Below are positions 36,707-45,159 of a DNA stretch of 64,000 nucleotides, piece by piece. The notes below the pieces were generated by a model. That model was given only the letters and a program-made list of their open reading frames with translations, was not told the DNA's origin and searched no databases. This DNA comes from Limihaloglobus sulfuriphilus (lineage in GTDB: Bacteria; Planctomycetota; Phycisphaerae; Sedimentisphaerales; Sedimentisphaeraceae): positions 806,001-870,000 of the forward strand of contig NZ_CP019646.1 of assembly GCF_001999965.1 (NCBI RefSeq), read 5' to 3'. The translations under genes were made by a program, and so were the position numbers. Position 1 is the stretch's first letter. Each line of letters opens with the position of its first letter.

Positions 36707-37036
36707 ATGCCTGGATTTGACAGAACAGGACCAATGGGTCAGGGACCCATGACAGGACGGGGCTTAGGTCTCTGCACTGGTGCAGTAAGACCTGGAGCCG
36801 GATACGGTTACGGATTTGGATACGGCCGCGGATACGGTCGTGGCTTCGGCCGCGGTATGGGCCGCGGATTTGGCCGTGGATACGGCCGCGGTGTCGGTTA
36901 CTACGGACCTTATCCTCCGGCTTATGCTCCTGAGGATTACTCACAGCCGGAAGATTTAAAAGCTCACATTGAGGAATTAGAAGCAGAACTCCAAAGACTG
37001 AAGGCTCTTGATGAAAATAGCGATAACCAGCGGTAA
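36707..37036 (+). CDS. DUF5320-like glycine/arginine/tyrosine-rich protein
   Basis: A 109-residue protein starting MPGFDRTGPMGQGPMTGRG, the conserved opening of DUF5320 proteins. It then has a low-complexity stretch of GRGYGRGFGRG-type units (about residues 30-65) and a short coiled-coil C-terminus (LKAHIEELEAELQRLKAL). Its function is unknown; it regularly accompanies NifX and MinD-like ATPase genes. ATG 36707 follows AAGGAG. It overlaps the next gene by 26 bp, so translation is probably coupled. Confidence 0.85.
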   Translation: MPGFDRTGPMGQGPMTGRGLGLCTGAVRPGAGYGYGFGYGRGYGRGFGRGMGRGFGRGYGRGVGYYGPYPPAYAPEDYSQPEDLKAHIEELEAELQRLKALDENSDNQR

Positions 37037-38846
37037 AGGCGGTGTAGGCAAGACTTTTGCCGCGACATGTCTGGCCGATGTGCTCAGTGAAGCTCAACCT
37101 GTATCGCTGATCGACTGCGATGTTGAGGCGCCCAATTCTCATCTTTTCATAGATGTTGAGAATCCTGAGCACCGGCCGGAATACATGCCGTGTGTTGAGT
37201 CTGTAAACGAGGAATTGTGCACACTTTGCGGAAAATGCGCGCGAGCGTGTTATTTCAACGCCTTAGTAGTGGGCCGCAAATCGGTGAGTATCTTTAACGA
37301 TCTCTGCCGCGGCTGCGGAGCTTGTCAGATAGTATGCATCGAGCGTGCGATTGTCCCGGGAATGCGGGTTATAGGAACCTTTAATAAAGGTAAGAGCAAA
37401 AATATAACTTTAAGCTGGGCGACCCTTAAGGCCGGCTCGGGCGGAATGACTACTGCCCTCATCGACAGGCTTAAGCAACAGGATACTGAGGATATGGTGA
37501 TTCTTGATTCCCCGCCCGGCACGAGTTGCCCTGTTGTGCATTCGGTTAGAGATGCCGACAGGGTGGTGCTGGTTACAGATCCGACTCCTTTCAGCATGCA
37601 CGATTTGAAATTATCAGTGGGTATGTGTGCCGAGCTTGGCATAAAGCCGCTTGTACTGATAAACCGCAAAGAAACAGGCGATATTGCCAAACTCCGAAAG
37701 TGGTGTGTTGATAAAGATTTACCGATTGTCGGCGAGATACCGGAAAGCCGCGAAGTTGCGTTTCATTACTCCAAAGGTGAACTTGTAACGCAAAAAATGC
37801 CTCAGATGCGAGAGATGTTTAAAGACATTGCCCGCGAAATAGTCAATATCTCGCTTGACGATAGTAAAGTCCCTGATATTGACGTTAATTATTATCTTTC
37901 AGACGTGACTGAAAGAATAAATCCGGCTGAGAATGAACCCGCCTCAGATAAGCCTTTCGAACTGACAGTGGTCAGCGGCAAGGGCGGCTCCGGCAAGACT
38001 TCGCTTTCAGCCTGTTTTGCAAAGCTCTCAGGCGGTATAGCAGCTGACTGTGATGTTGACGCGGCTGATATGCACTTGCTGTTTAAACCGGAAGTTATCG
38101 AAGCGCATGACTTTGCAGGCGGCAGAATAATGCATATTGACGCGGATGCCTGTTTAGGCTGCGGCCGCTGCTTTGAAGTATGCCGGTTCGAAGCTATCGA
38201 AAAAATGGAAACAGGTACCTATAAAATACGTGAGGAAGATTGTGAAGGCTGCGGAGCTTGTTCGCTTATCTGTCCGGCTGGTGCTGTTGAGTCTGAAATA
38301 ACGACCGATGGAAGATGGTATTTCTCCCGGATTCGCTCAGGGGTTATGAGCCATGCGACTCTTTCGCCAGGACTTGAAAACAGCGGAAAACTTGTTTCGC
38401 GAGTGCGCAATAACGCCTCCGCAAGATACGTGCAATATGGTAATAACAAGCCGGTTGTGATGGATGGGGCACCGGGGACGGGCTGCCCTGTAATTGCCTC
38501 ACTGACAGGTACAGATTATGCTGTTATGGTAACAGAGCCCACGGTATCAGGACTTCACGATTTGGAACGTATCCAGGAGCTGGCAGGGCATTTTGGCCTT
38601 GCATGCGGAATTGTGGTCAATAAACACGATATAAACGAAGAATATACTGCAAAGATTGAAGATTTTGCTGAAAAAGCAGGCATTGAAATTCTTGGCCGGC
38701 TGCCGTACAGCCCTTTATTCAATCAGGCCCAGAAACGTGCCGAGACAGTTATAGAATTTGCCCCGGAATCAGCCGAGGCAAAAGAGATATTTTTAATATG
38801 GAATAAAATATTAATTCATGCTCAGGAAAGGCAAAAAAACGTATGA
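37011..38846 (+). CDS. Tandem fusion of two MinD-superfamily ATPases, each with an inserted ferredoxin domain
   Basis: A protein of about 611 residues made of two similar halves. Half 1 has the deviant Walker A GKGGVGKT (residues 8-15) and two four-cysteine motifs: Cys 70, 73, 76, 80 and Cys 99, 102, 105, 109. Half 2, from about residue 318, repeats this: GKGGSGKT, CLGCGRCFEVC and CEGCGACSLIC. Each half keeps a DSPPGTSCPV/DGAPGTGCPV strand. In most organisms these are two adjacent genes, as in the Desulfovibrio ORP cluster; here they are one polypeptide predicted to bind up to four 4Fe-4S clusters. ATG 37011 is preferred over TTG 37008. Confidence 0.9.
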   Translation: MKIAITSGKGGVGKTFAATCLADVLSEAQPVSLIDCDVEAPNSHLFIDVENPEHRPEYMPCVESVNEELCTLCGKCARACYFNALVVGRKSVSIFNDLCRGCGACQIVCIERAIVPGMRVIGTFNKGKSKNITLSWATLKAGSGGMTTALIDRLKQQDTEDMVILDSPPGTSCPVVHSVRDADRVVLVTDPTPFSMHDLKLSVGMCAELGIKPLVLINRKETGDIAKLRKWCVDKDLPIVGEIPESREVAFHYSKGELVTQKMPQMREMFKDIAREIVNISLDDSKVPDIDVNYYLSDVTERINPAENEPASDKPFELTVVSGKGGSGKTSLSACFAKLSGGIAADCDVDAADMHLLFKPEVIEAHDFAGGRIMHIDADACLGCGRCFEVCRFEAIEKMETGTYKIREEDCEGCGACSLICPAGAVESEITTDGRWYFSRIRSGVMSHATLSPGLENSGKLVSRVRNNASARYVQYGNNKPVVMDGAPGTGCPVIASLTGTDYAVMVTEPTVSGLHDLERIQELAGHFGLACGIVVNKHDINEEYTAKIEDFAEKAGIEILGRLPYSPLFNQAQKRAETVIEFAPESAEAKEIFLIWNKILIHAQERQKNV

Positions 38847-40021
38847 AAACCAGTTGTGACGACAGCAATCAGCTTCCCCCGGGTGATCTGGAATTTAGCA
38901 TGGCGGCTATAGATAAGAAAATTCTGGTGTTGTCCGGTAAGGGCGGCGTCGGCAAGAGCACCGCAGCGGTTAATATCGCTGTCGAGCTTTCCCGCAGAGG
39001 GCTCAATGTGGGTCTGCTTGATATAGACCTGCACGGGCCTAGTGTGCCCCGCATGACCGACACGAGTGATGTTCACTGTTCAACGATCAAAGATAAAATA
39101 GTTCCTATTCAGGCCGGCAATCTTAAGATTATGTCAATCGCTTATCTGCTTCAGGATGAGAAACAAGCGGTTATCTGGCGGGGCCCAATGAAACATACAG
39201 TGATTAAGCAGCTTCTGGGCAATACTGACTGGGGAATTCTTGATTATCTAATTGTGGATTTTCCCCCCGGAACCGGTGATGAACCGCTCGCTGCGGCAGA
39301 GCTCATCGGCGACGGAGCCGAGGCTGTGGTAGTTACTACGCCCCAGCAGGTGGCGGTCGGCGATGTCCGCAGATGCATTACGTTCTGCGAAAAATTATCG
39401 CTGACTGTGAGAGGCATCGTAGAAAACATGTCATCAGCGGTTTGTCCGGCATGTGGTGAAGTTTTCAATATTTACGGCTCAGAGGGCGGCAGAAAACTTG
39501 CAGAAGAAACGGGCATTGAACTGCTTGGAAGCATACCGATTGATCCAAAGATCACCGCCGGCGCAGACGAGGGCCGGCCGATATCGGAAAGCGGCGCCGA
39601 TGAGGCAACTCTAAAGGCTCTCGCCTGTATAATTGACAAATTATTGAAAGATACTAACAAAACAACTAAAGGAAATGATAATATGAGAATTGCTATACCA
39701 TTAGCAGATGGAAAACTTACACTTCATTTTGGACATTGCAGGCAATTTGCTGTAATGGATGTTGATCCGGAAAACAAGTCAATCACAGCCCGCGAGGATA
39801 TGGTTCCCCCCGAGCACGAGCCGGGTGTTCTTCCCAAATGGCTCCACGGAATGGGTGTAACCCATATAATCGCTGCCGGCATGGGTCAGCGTGCTCAACA
39901 GCTGTTTAACCAGAATGGCATAGAGGTTATCGTTGGCGCTGAGGCCGACACACCGGAAAACCTTGTTAAGGCGTTTTTGAGTGAGAGCCTGGTGACGGGT
40001 CAGAATATCTGTGATCACTAA
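38843..40021 (+). CDS. MrpORP-like fusion: Mrp/NBP35 ATPase plus NifX-type domain
   Basis: A 392-residue protein. Residues about 20-270 are an Mrp/NBP35/ApbC Fe-S carrier ATPase: VLSGKGGVGKSTAAVN, DLHGPSVPRM, FPPGTGDEPL, and VENMSSAVCPACGEVF with the CxxC that bridges a 4Fe-4S cluster in the dimer. After a linker (KDTNKTTKGNDN), residues about 275-392 form a NifX/ORP domain (MRIAIPLADGKLTLHFGHC). This architecture matches MrpORP of Desulfovibrio vulgaris, implicated in Fe-S biogenesis. It overlaps the preceding gene by ATGA. Confidence 0.9.
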   Translation: MKTSCDDSNQLPPGDLEFSMAAIDKKILVLSGKGGVGKSTAAVNIAVELSRRGLNVGLLDIDLHGPSVPRMTDTSDVHCSTIKDKIVPIQAGNLKIMSIAYLLQDEKQAVIWRGPMKHTVIKQLLGNTDWGILDYLIVDFPPGTGDEPLAAAELIGDGAEAVVVTTPQQVAVGDVRRCITFCEKLSLTVRGIVENMSSAVCPACGEVFNIYGSEGGRKLAEETGIELLGSIPIDPKITAGADEGRPISESGADEATLKALACIIDKLLKDTNKTTKGNDNMRIAIPLADGKLTLHFGHCRQFAVMDVDPENKSITAREDMVPPEHEPGVLPKWLHGMGVTHIIAAGMGQRAQQLFNQNGIEVIVGAEADTPENLVKAFLSESLVTGQNICDH

Positions 40022-40024
40022 ATA

Positions 40025-40453
40025 ATGCCTCAGGAGACCTTAAAAAGAATTTCTACCGCTACTCACCATGGATGTATAGTTTGCGGCGAAGGAAACGATC
40101 TGGGCCTCAACCTTGAGTATAGGGTTGCGGGCCCGGATATGGTTTGTGCAGACTTCGAATGCGGCAGCGATTTTGAGGGTTATAACGGGATAGTGCATGG
40201 CGGGATAATATCTTCGATACTTGACGGGGCGATGCTGCACTGCCTTTTTTCAAGGGGGCTTACAGCTGTAACGGTAGATATCAATGTCAGATTCCGCCAC
40301 CCGCTTGTTTCTAACAGGCCGGCAAAAGTCTCCGCCCGGATTGACAGCCGGCACGGGGTTTTGTATTTTCTCAGCGCAGATATCACCCAGGGGGGGCGTA
40401 TAGCGGCAAGTGCCAAAGCCAGGTTTTTTTATAAACCCCAGCTCGATCAGTAA
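40025..40453 (+). CDS. PaaI/hotdog-fold thioesterase
   Basis: A 142-residue single-domain hotdog protein: CIVCGEGNDLGLNL, then EGYNGIVHGGIISSILDGAM with the HGG motif that forms the thioesterase active site, and VRFRHPL. Members hydrolyse acyl- or aryl-CoA esters; the substrate here is unknown. It starts 3 bp after the MrpORP stop and is probably the last gene of the operon, though a functional link to the Fe-S proteins is not obvious. Confidence 0.87.
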   Translation: MPQETLKRISTATHHGCIVCGEGNDLGLNLEYRVAGPDMVCADFECGSDFEGYNGIVHGGIISSILDGAMLHCLFSRGLTAVTVDINVRFRHPLVSNRPAKVSARIDSRHGVLYFLSADITQGGRIAASAKARFFYKPQLDQ

Positions 40454-40465
40454 GTGTGTCTTAGC

Positions 40466-40678
40466 TCATCGGGGCAGCATGGCTCCAAGCTGTTCTGTAT
40501 GACAGCTGCAGTAGAGTGTGAACGCAATATATGCCGCAATAAGAACAATCAGGAACAGAGCCAGAAACCATATGATAAGGTTTGATCCCTGTGGGTGGCC
40601 GCAGTTACGGCAAAAAGGGCTGTATTTGCTGATTTCTGTGCCGCACGCCTTACAGCTTTTGAGAAGAGGACTGCTCAT
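40466..40678 (-). CDS. Small zinc-ribbon membrane protein
   Basis: A 70-residue protein with an N-terminal zinc ribbon (CKACGTEISKYSPFCRNCG, four Cys in two CxxC pairs) followed by one hydrophobic helix (about residues 33-56) and a short Cys-containing tail. A good AAGGAG site precedes ATG 40678. It is convergent with the operon ending at 40453. Function unknown; the design is common for small membrane-tethered zinc-ribbon proteins. Confidence 0.75.
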   Translation of the reverse strand: MSSPLLKSCKACGTEISKYSPFCRNCGHPQGSNLIIWFLALFLIVLIAAYIAFTLYCSCHTEQLGAMLPR

Positions 40679-40990
40679 TTTAACTCTCCTTATTCTTTAA
40701 TTTGATGTTTGGTACTCATCTTCTACTTGTGTTTCATTTGAATTTATTTAAACAAAAACTTAGGCATTCCTAAAATTCATACTACAAAACCATCTGTAAT
40801 GTTCGGTTTATGGAAGTTTTAAGGTAAAATAATGTCATTTTGGTAAAACAGATTCCCCAAAGCCGAATCATGAAGATAAACGTGTAAATTTAAAGGTTAA
40901 ACTTTAAACAGACTGCACTTAAAAGTTGAATCTACCATATAGAAAATATTAGATCCTTTTAAAAAACCACGAAATTGATAGAATTCAGCC
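40679..40990. other. AT-rich intergenic region between divergent genes
   Basis: This 312-bp region separates the zinc-ribbon gene (minus) and the HAD gene (plus), so it should contain both promoters. I saw no convincing -35/-10 pair, RNA gene or repeat. Confidence 0.35.
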
Positions 40991-41851
40991 ATGAAGAAAA
41001 TTACGAACGAAAAACTATTCGACTGGTTCCGGGATAATCGCGGCGAGTTTGACGCGGTTGTGTTTGATATTGACGGCGTACTGCTTCTTAATCACAGGGT
41101 TACGCCGGGCAGCAAAGAATTTCTTAACTATCTGCGTGGAAACGATATACCGTATTCACTCTTGACCAATGACGGCTGCAACTCACCCGAAGAGAAAATT
41201 TCTCACCTGCTCGCTGACGGCCTTAGATTTGAGACTGAGGAAATAATATCCTGCGGGCACGGGCTTGAAGCATTAGCCCTGGAGCCGGGAGCTAAAGATA
41301 AACCTTACTATGTAATGGGCAGTTTGGGGGAGCCGTGTTATGCAGAGACTGCCGGTTTAAAGGTTATCCGTGATGTGGAAAAAATACATGAGTGCGGCGG
41401 TGTTATCATCGGTGAGAGACGTTTTGACTGGCAGCTGACAATAAACGCGGCGGTTAACTTCTTTCGTGTAAACCCCTCCGCTGGGCTTATAGTGCCCAAT
41501 CCAGATTTTTACTTCCCCGTCGGTCATGGAAATATCGAACTTGCTCCGGGGGCGATAGCTTTGATGATCAGGGATATACTTGCCACACAGAAGATAAACA
41601 TACAGCCGCGATACCTGGGCAAGCCGTATCAGGTTATATACGAAATAAACCACAGGCACCTTGAGACCCGATCCCGCCGAAGCATCCCCAAAAACCGCGT
41701 GCTGATGGTTGGCGATTCGATGCTTTCAGACATACCCGGAGCGGTTGATTTTGGTTACCGCTCGGCGCTGATGCTCAGCGGCATCACAAAGCTCGAGAAT
41801 CTCGATCTCTTTGAACGTCAGCCGGATTATATCTTTAATGCTATCGGTTGA
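40991..41851 (+). CDS. HAD-IIA family hydrolase (NagD-like)
   Basis: A 286-residue haloacid dehalogenase superfamily phosphatase. The nucleophile motif FDIDGVLLLNH is near residue 24, motif II is LLTNDG, a Lys is present in LGKPYQV, and the metal-binding motif is VGDSMLSDIPGAVDFG, followed by ALMLSGIT. The layout with a C2 cap between motifs II and III fits the NagD/PGP group, which dephosphorylates sugar phosphates and nucleotides. The substrate cannot be assigned. It is convergent with pheT, 18 bp away. Confidence 0.87.
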   Translation: MKKITNEKLFDWFRDNRGEFDAVVFDIDGVLLLNHRVTPGSKEFLNYLRGNDIPYSLLTNDGCNSPEEKISHLLADGLRFETEEIISCGHGLEALALEPGAKDKPYYVMGSLGEPCYAETAGLKVIRDVEKIHECGGVIIGERRFDWQLTINAAVNFFRVNPSAGLIVPNPDFYFPVGHGNIELAPGAIALMIRDILATQKINIQPRYLGKPYQVIYEINHRHLETRSRRSIPKNRVLMVGDSMLSDIPGAVDFGYRSALMLSGITKLENLDLFERQPDYIFNAIG

Positions 41852-41869
41852 GCTCCTGTAGCGGCAGCA

Positions 41870-43900
41870 CTACTGCTCACGAATGACAGCGTTTGTTTTT
41901 TCTTTGAGTCCGGCAAAAATAGTTTCTATATAGCCGTCCACGGCTTCATTTTTCAGGGTTCCGTCCTCATCTCTAAAACGCATCGAGAGGGTAACGCTTT
42001 TTTTGCCTTTTTCTATGGGTTTGCCGCGGTAAATGTCGATAAATTCAATCTTCTCAAGCTCTTGCGGGGCTTTTTTTATAATTGTAGATTCAATCTCAGA
42101 CCATTTGACATCTTCATTTACGATTAACGAGAGGTCCCTGTCAACAGCAGGGAATTTCGGCAGGCGCGTTATCTGGTTCAGCGACGAAGCCAGAGGTAAA
42201 AGCGGTTCCAGGTCTATTTCTATAGCCCCGGGATGTGAGTCTTTGAGGCTCATAACCTTTGCGGTCTTTTCAGATATAATGCCGGCAAATCCTATTGGGC
42301 TGCCGTTAAGCAGTATTTCCGCACCCGCCTGCGCCCATCGCAGATCAGCCTCTTTGAATTCGAGCTTTGCTGTTCTGTCCAGACTCTGTATAAGAGTTTC
42401 AAGAGCTCCTTTGACAATTCTGAAATCTCCGTCAGCTACCATTGCCAGTCGCGTCTTTTCCTCGAGAACGGGGTTCTTGCTGCCCTTGTGGTTGCGAAGC
42501 TCAAAGGTGTCTGAAATCTCAAAGAACCGGCAGTCACGGTTGCCTACATTGTGGTTATATTGTACTGTACTAAGCAGAGTGCCAAGAAGCGTCTGGCGTA
42601 AAAGGCCGTTTGTTTTGCGTGTTGCGTCCTTTACCGCCAGGTGCATCTCTGCGGAGTTTCCGGTTAGATGCATTGAAGTCTTTTCATCGGTAAAGGTGAT
42701 TCCGAGTGCTTCATAAAATCCGCATGAGTTGAGGTAGTCAGCGATTTTGACTGTAGCCGCCTGGCGAGGATCCGGCTTTGCCACATCAATACAAATTCTT
42801 TTTTCCAGAGGTATTCGGTCATAGCCGGCCACCCGGGCCGCTTCTTCGATTAAGTCTATCTCACGAGAAAGGTCATGCCGCCAGGTGGGGCAGGTACAGA
42901 TGAAAACATTAGTTTTGGCGTTATATTCAGGCCGGAAGTCCAATCGCGTGAAGATGTCCGTTACCTCTTCGGGTGAAAAATCAAACCCTATCAGCGAATT
43001 AAGTCTTGCCAGACGCATTGATACTTTTTTCTGCTCATGTTTGACAGGGTATCGGTCAACACTGTTTTTTGCCGCCTTTCCGCCGCCGGTCAGGGTCATC
43101 AGATGCACAATTCGGCGTGATGCCCAGTCTATGGCTTCTGTGTCAACATGCCGTTCGAAGCGGAAAGATGATTCTGAACTGATACCCAGGCCGCGGCCGG
43201 TTGAGCGGACGGTAACCGGTGCAAATTGGGCTGTTTCGAGCAGTATTTTTGTTGTGCCCTCAGATACTTCTGTTTCAAGTCCGCCCATAACTCCAGCAAT
43301 GGCAACAGGTTTAGACGCATCAGCAATAACCAGCATGTCTGGCTTGAGCTCGCATTTGGTCTCGTCAATACTTATGAGCTCTTCTCCCGGAACCGCATTT
43401 CTGACAACGATGCGTCCTTCTTCGAGTTTGGCGTAGTCAAAAGCGTGCGAGGGCTGGCCGGTTTCGAGCATGGCGTAGTTTGTCGAGTCAACTATATTGT
43501 TGATGCTCCTAACGCCGGAAGCCTCAAGACGGCGGCTCATCCACTCAGGAGATGGGCCAATCTTTACTCCTTCGATGTAGCGGGCAGCGTATCTGTTGCA
43601 AAGCTCTGAAACAGCTATATTTACATCTGTAAAGCGGCTTGTCTCGGCATCAAGCGTCTCGAAGGTTACTGCCGGCATTTTCAGGTTTTTACCGGTCGCA
43701 GCGGCAAGTTCCCGTGCAATTCCGATATAGCTGAGGCAGTCTCCGCGGTTGCTTGTTACTTCTACATCGAGTACTGTGTCATCGCCGAATGCTTCCGTAT
43801 CTTCGATAGGAAACCCCAGATTGGTGAGGATTTCTTCTATTTCGGAAACGCTCATGTCAAGGTCAATATACTCGTTAAGCCACTCAAGTGAAATCTTCAT
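41870..43900 (-). CDS. pheT: Phenylalanine--tRNA ligase beta subunit, short form
   Basis: A 676-residue PheT. It has the B1 start MKISLEWLNEYIDLDMSVSE, VTSNRGDCLSYIGIARELAA, NNIVDSTNYAMLETGQPSHAFD (B3/4 editing region, read in two parts), and the C-terminal anticodon-binding FDX-ACB domain (LPKFPAVDRDLSLIV). The EMAP-II-like tRNA-binding domain normally inserted after about residue 40 is missing, which explains the short length. pheS is not adjacent. No good upstream ribosome site is obvious. Confidence 0.93.
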   Translation of the reverse strand: MKISLEWLNEYIDLDMSVSEIEEILTNLGFPIEDTEAFGDDTVLDVEVTSNRGDCLSYIGIARELAAATGKNLKMPAVTFETLDAETSRFTDVNIAVSELCNRYAARYIEGVKIGPSPEWMSRRLEASGVRSINNIVDSTNYAMLETGQPSHAFDYAKLEEGRIVVRNAVPGEELISIDETKCELKPDMLVIADASKPVAIAGVMGGLETEVSEGTTKILLETAQFAPVTVRSTGRGLGISSESSFRFERHVDTEAIDWASRRIVHLMTLTGGGKAAKNSVDRYPVKHEQKKVSMRLARLNSLIGFDFSPEEVTDIFTRLDFRPEYNAKTNVFICTCPTWRHDLSREIDLIEEAARVAGYDRIPLEKRICIDVAKPDPRQAATVKIADYLNSCGFYEALGITFTDEKTSMHLTGNSAEMHLAVKDATRKTNGLLRQTLLGTLLSTVQYNHNVGNRDCRFFEISDTFELRNHKGSKNPVLEEKTRLAMVADGDFRIVKGALETLIQSLDRTAKLEFKEADLRWAQAGAEILLNGSPIGFAGIISEKTAKVMSLKDSHPGAIEIDLEPLLPLASSLNQITRLPKFPAVDRDLSLIVNEDVKWSEIESTIIKKAPQELEKIEFIDIYRGKPIEKGKKSVTLSMRFRDEDGTLKNEAVDGYIETIFAGLKEKTNAVIREQ

Positions 43901-44130
43901 ATTATTCTATACCATTTGTTCTAAAATCATCAAAAAACGTTTATATGACAAGATGCGAGGTATTATAACTACTAATTTTAATATGTCCAATAGGGATTTG
44001 AACAGTTTGAAAATGCAAAACTGATTGCCGGATACACCAATTTTTCAAAACTTTGTAACCTTTTCTTTTTTTTGTCTCACTAAATTATTGAAAACAGAAA
44101 CTGAAACAAATCATTCAGAAAGGAACAAAA

Positions 44131-44964
44131 ATGATAACTTTAAAGAAAATGATGTTTTCCGCTTTAATTATGTCAGCCTCAATAACTCTTTTGGCCTCGC
44201 CTCAGGGCAGACGCGGGTTTTCCGGCGATGGTAACGGCGGCAGAGAGTTTAGACCTCCGATGCAGCAGGGCAGGGCGCCGATGATGGAAATGATGACCAG
44301 AAGGCTGGATTTGACACCAGAGCAGCAGAAAAAACTCGAATCTATCAGGGAAAATTCAGCTAAGTCTCTAAGGGAAAACATGTCCTCACAGAAGCAGCTG
44401 CACCAAAAACTGGAAAAAGCTATCAGACAGGACGACACGACTCTTGCAAAGGGTATCGCCGCAGAGATCGCAGACGGTCTTATCAACCAGACTCGGACCA
44501 GGCTTCGCATCGAATCCGCTGTAAAGGATATCCTTACACCTGAGCAGAATGCACGCTTGCAGGAGATGAAAAAGAATTTCAGGCAGCGAGCCGACAAGCC
44601 GGATATAGACAGACCACAGCGTATGCCTCGAAACAGGCAGGATTTAAGAGGGTCAGACCGCCCAGGTTACAGAGGTAATGATTCAGTACAGAAAATGAAG
44701 GACCGAAGTGACTTCCAGAAGCAGGATAGAGCGATGAGGCCTCAAAGAAACAGAGATGATTCCTGCACCGACAAGGCCGCAAGACCCACACAGCCGCCGC
44801 GGGCTAAGGCTCAGCCGCAAATGGGCAATAAAGCTCCAAATGCTGAACGTCTGAATTATATGTTCGACAAGGCTGACGGCGACGGCGACGGTCTGGTAAG
44901 TAAAGATGAGCTGCGAAAGTTTTTCCGCAGCAGGCAAGCCCAAAGTAAAGAACGCGGACAATAA
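44131..44964 (+). CDS. Spy/CpxP-like periplasmic protein with C-terminal EF-hand
   Basis: A 277-residue protein with a signal peptide (hydrophobic about residues 8-22, cleavage near ASP). A helical LTxxQ-type region contains LDLTPEQQKKLESIRE and a second copy ILTPEQNARLQEMKK, the hallmark of Spy/CpxP/Zra proteins. A long Arg/Gln/Pro-rich linker follows, then one EF-hand (DKADGDGDGLVSKDEL). Such proteins sense or buffer envelope or metal stress, or act as chaperones. ATG 44131 follows AAAGGAAC. It lies just upstream of the sigma-factor set, which encodes another protein of this class. Confidence 0.72.
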   Translation: MITLKKMMFSALIMSASITLLASPQGRRGFSGDGNGGREFRPPMQQGRAPMMEMMTRRLDLTPEQQKKLESIRENSAKSLRENMSSQKQLHQKLEKAIRQDDTTLAKGIAAEIADGLINQTRTRLRIESAVKDILTPEQNARLQEMKKNFRQRADKPDIDRPQRMPRNRQDLRGSDRPGYRGNDSVQKMKDRSDFQKQDRAMRPQRNRDDSCTDKAARPTQPPRAKAQPQMGNKAPNAERLNYMFDKADGDGDGLVSKDELRKFFRSRQAQSKERGQ

Positions 44965-44995
44965 AACATATTTGGTTGTAAAGTGTTTTTAAAAC

Positions 44996-45039
44996 TTCAG
45001 CTTCCCGGTTTCATAGAGACCGGGAGGCTTTTAGCTGAA
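44996..45039 (+). terminator. Two-level hairpin after the Spy-like gene
   Basis: The inner stem CTTCCCGGT/ACCGGGAGG (45001-45028) is followed by TTTT. The outer arms TTCAGCT (44996-45002) and AGCTGAA (45033-45039) overlap it, so two structures can form. It lies 30 bp after the stop and is probably an intrinsic terminator. Confidence 0.6.
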
Positions 45040-45119
45040 ACGACTAAAAAGTTGAAACGCTTTGGATTACGCACGCAGTAAAGATCCGCAGCGGTTTATG
45101 CTCATAAGTTATTTTATAA

Positions 45120-45148
45120 TTGAATCTTGCCGGAAAATATTGTAATAT
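45120..45148 (+). promoter_or_regulatory. Possible promoter of the sigma-factor operon
   Basis: TTGAAT (45120-45125) and TAATAT (45143-45148) are spaced by 17 bp; an overlapping TATAAT occurs at 45146-45151. The start site would fall very near ATG 45160, giving an almost leaderless mRNA or implying that a later ATG is used. Confidence 0.35.
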
Positions 45149-45159
45149 AATTGGATACG

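Noticed and set aside
36790-36905. Repeated GGCCGCGGATA-like units resembling a repeat array or CRISPR
   Set aside because: They encode GRGYGRG units of the DUF5320 protein; there are no spacers of constant length.
36705-37172. A 155-codon minus-strand frame with RGR/HDR repeats
   Set aside because: It is the antisense reading of the Gly/Arg-rich DUF5320 gene and shows no family motif.
36251-40021. A nitrogenase cofactor assembly cluster
   Set aside because: NifX-type domains alone do not indicate nitrogen fixation, and no nifH, nifD, nifK or nifB radical-SAM gene is present.
42033-42716. A 227-codon plus-strand frame opposite pheT
   Set aside because: It is antisense to a well-conserved gene, and its serine-rich composition is what the complement of that gene would give.
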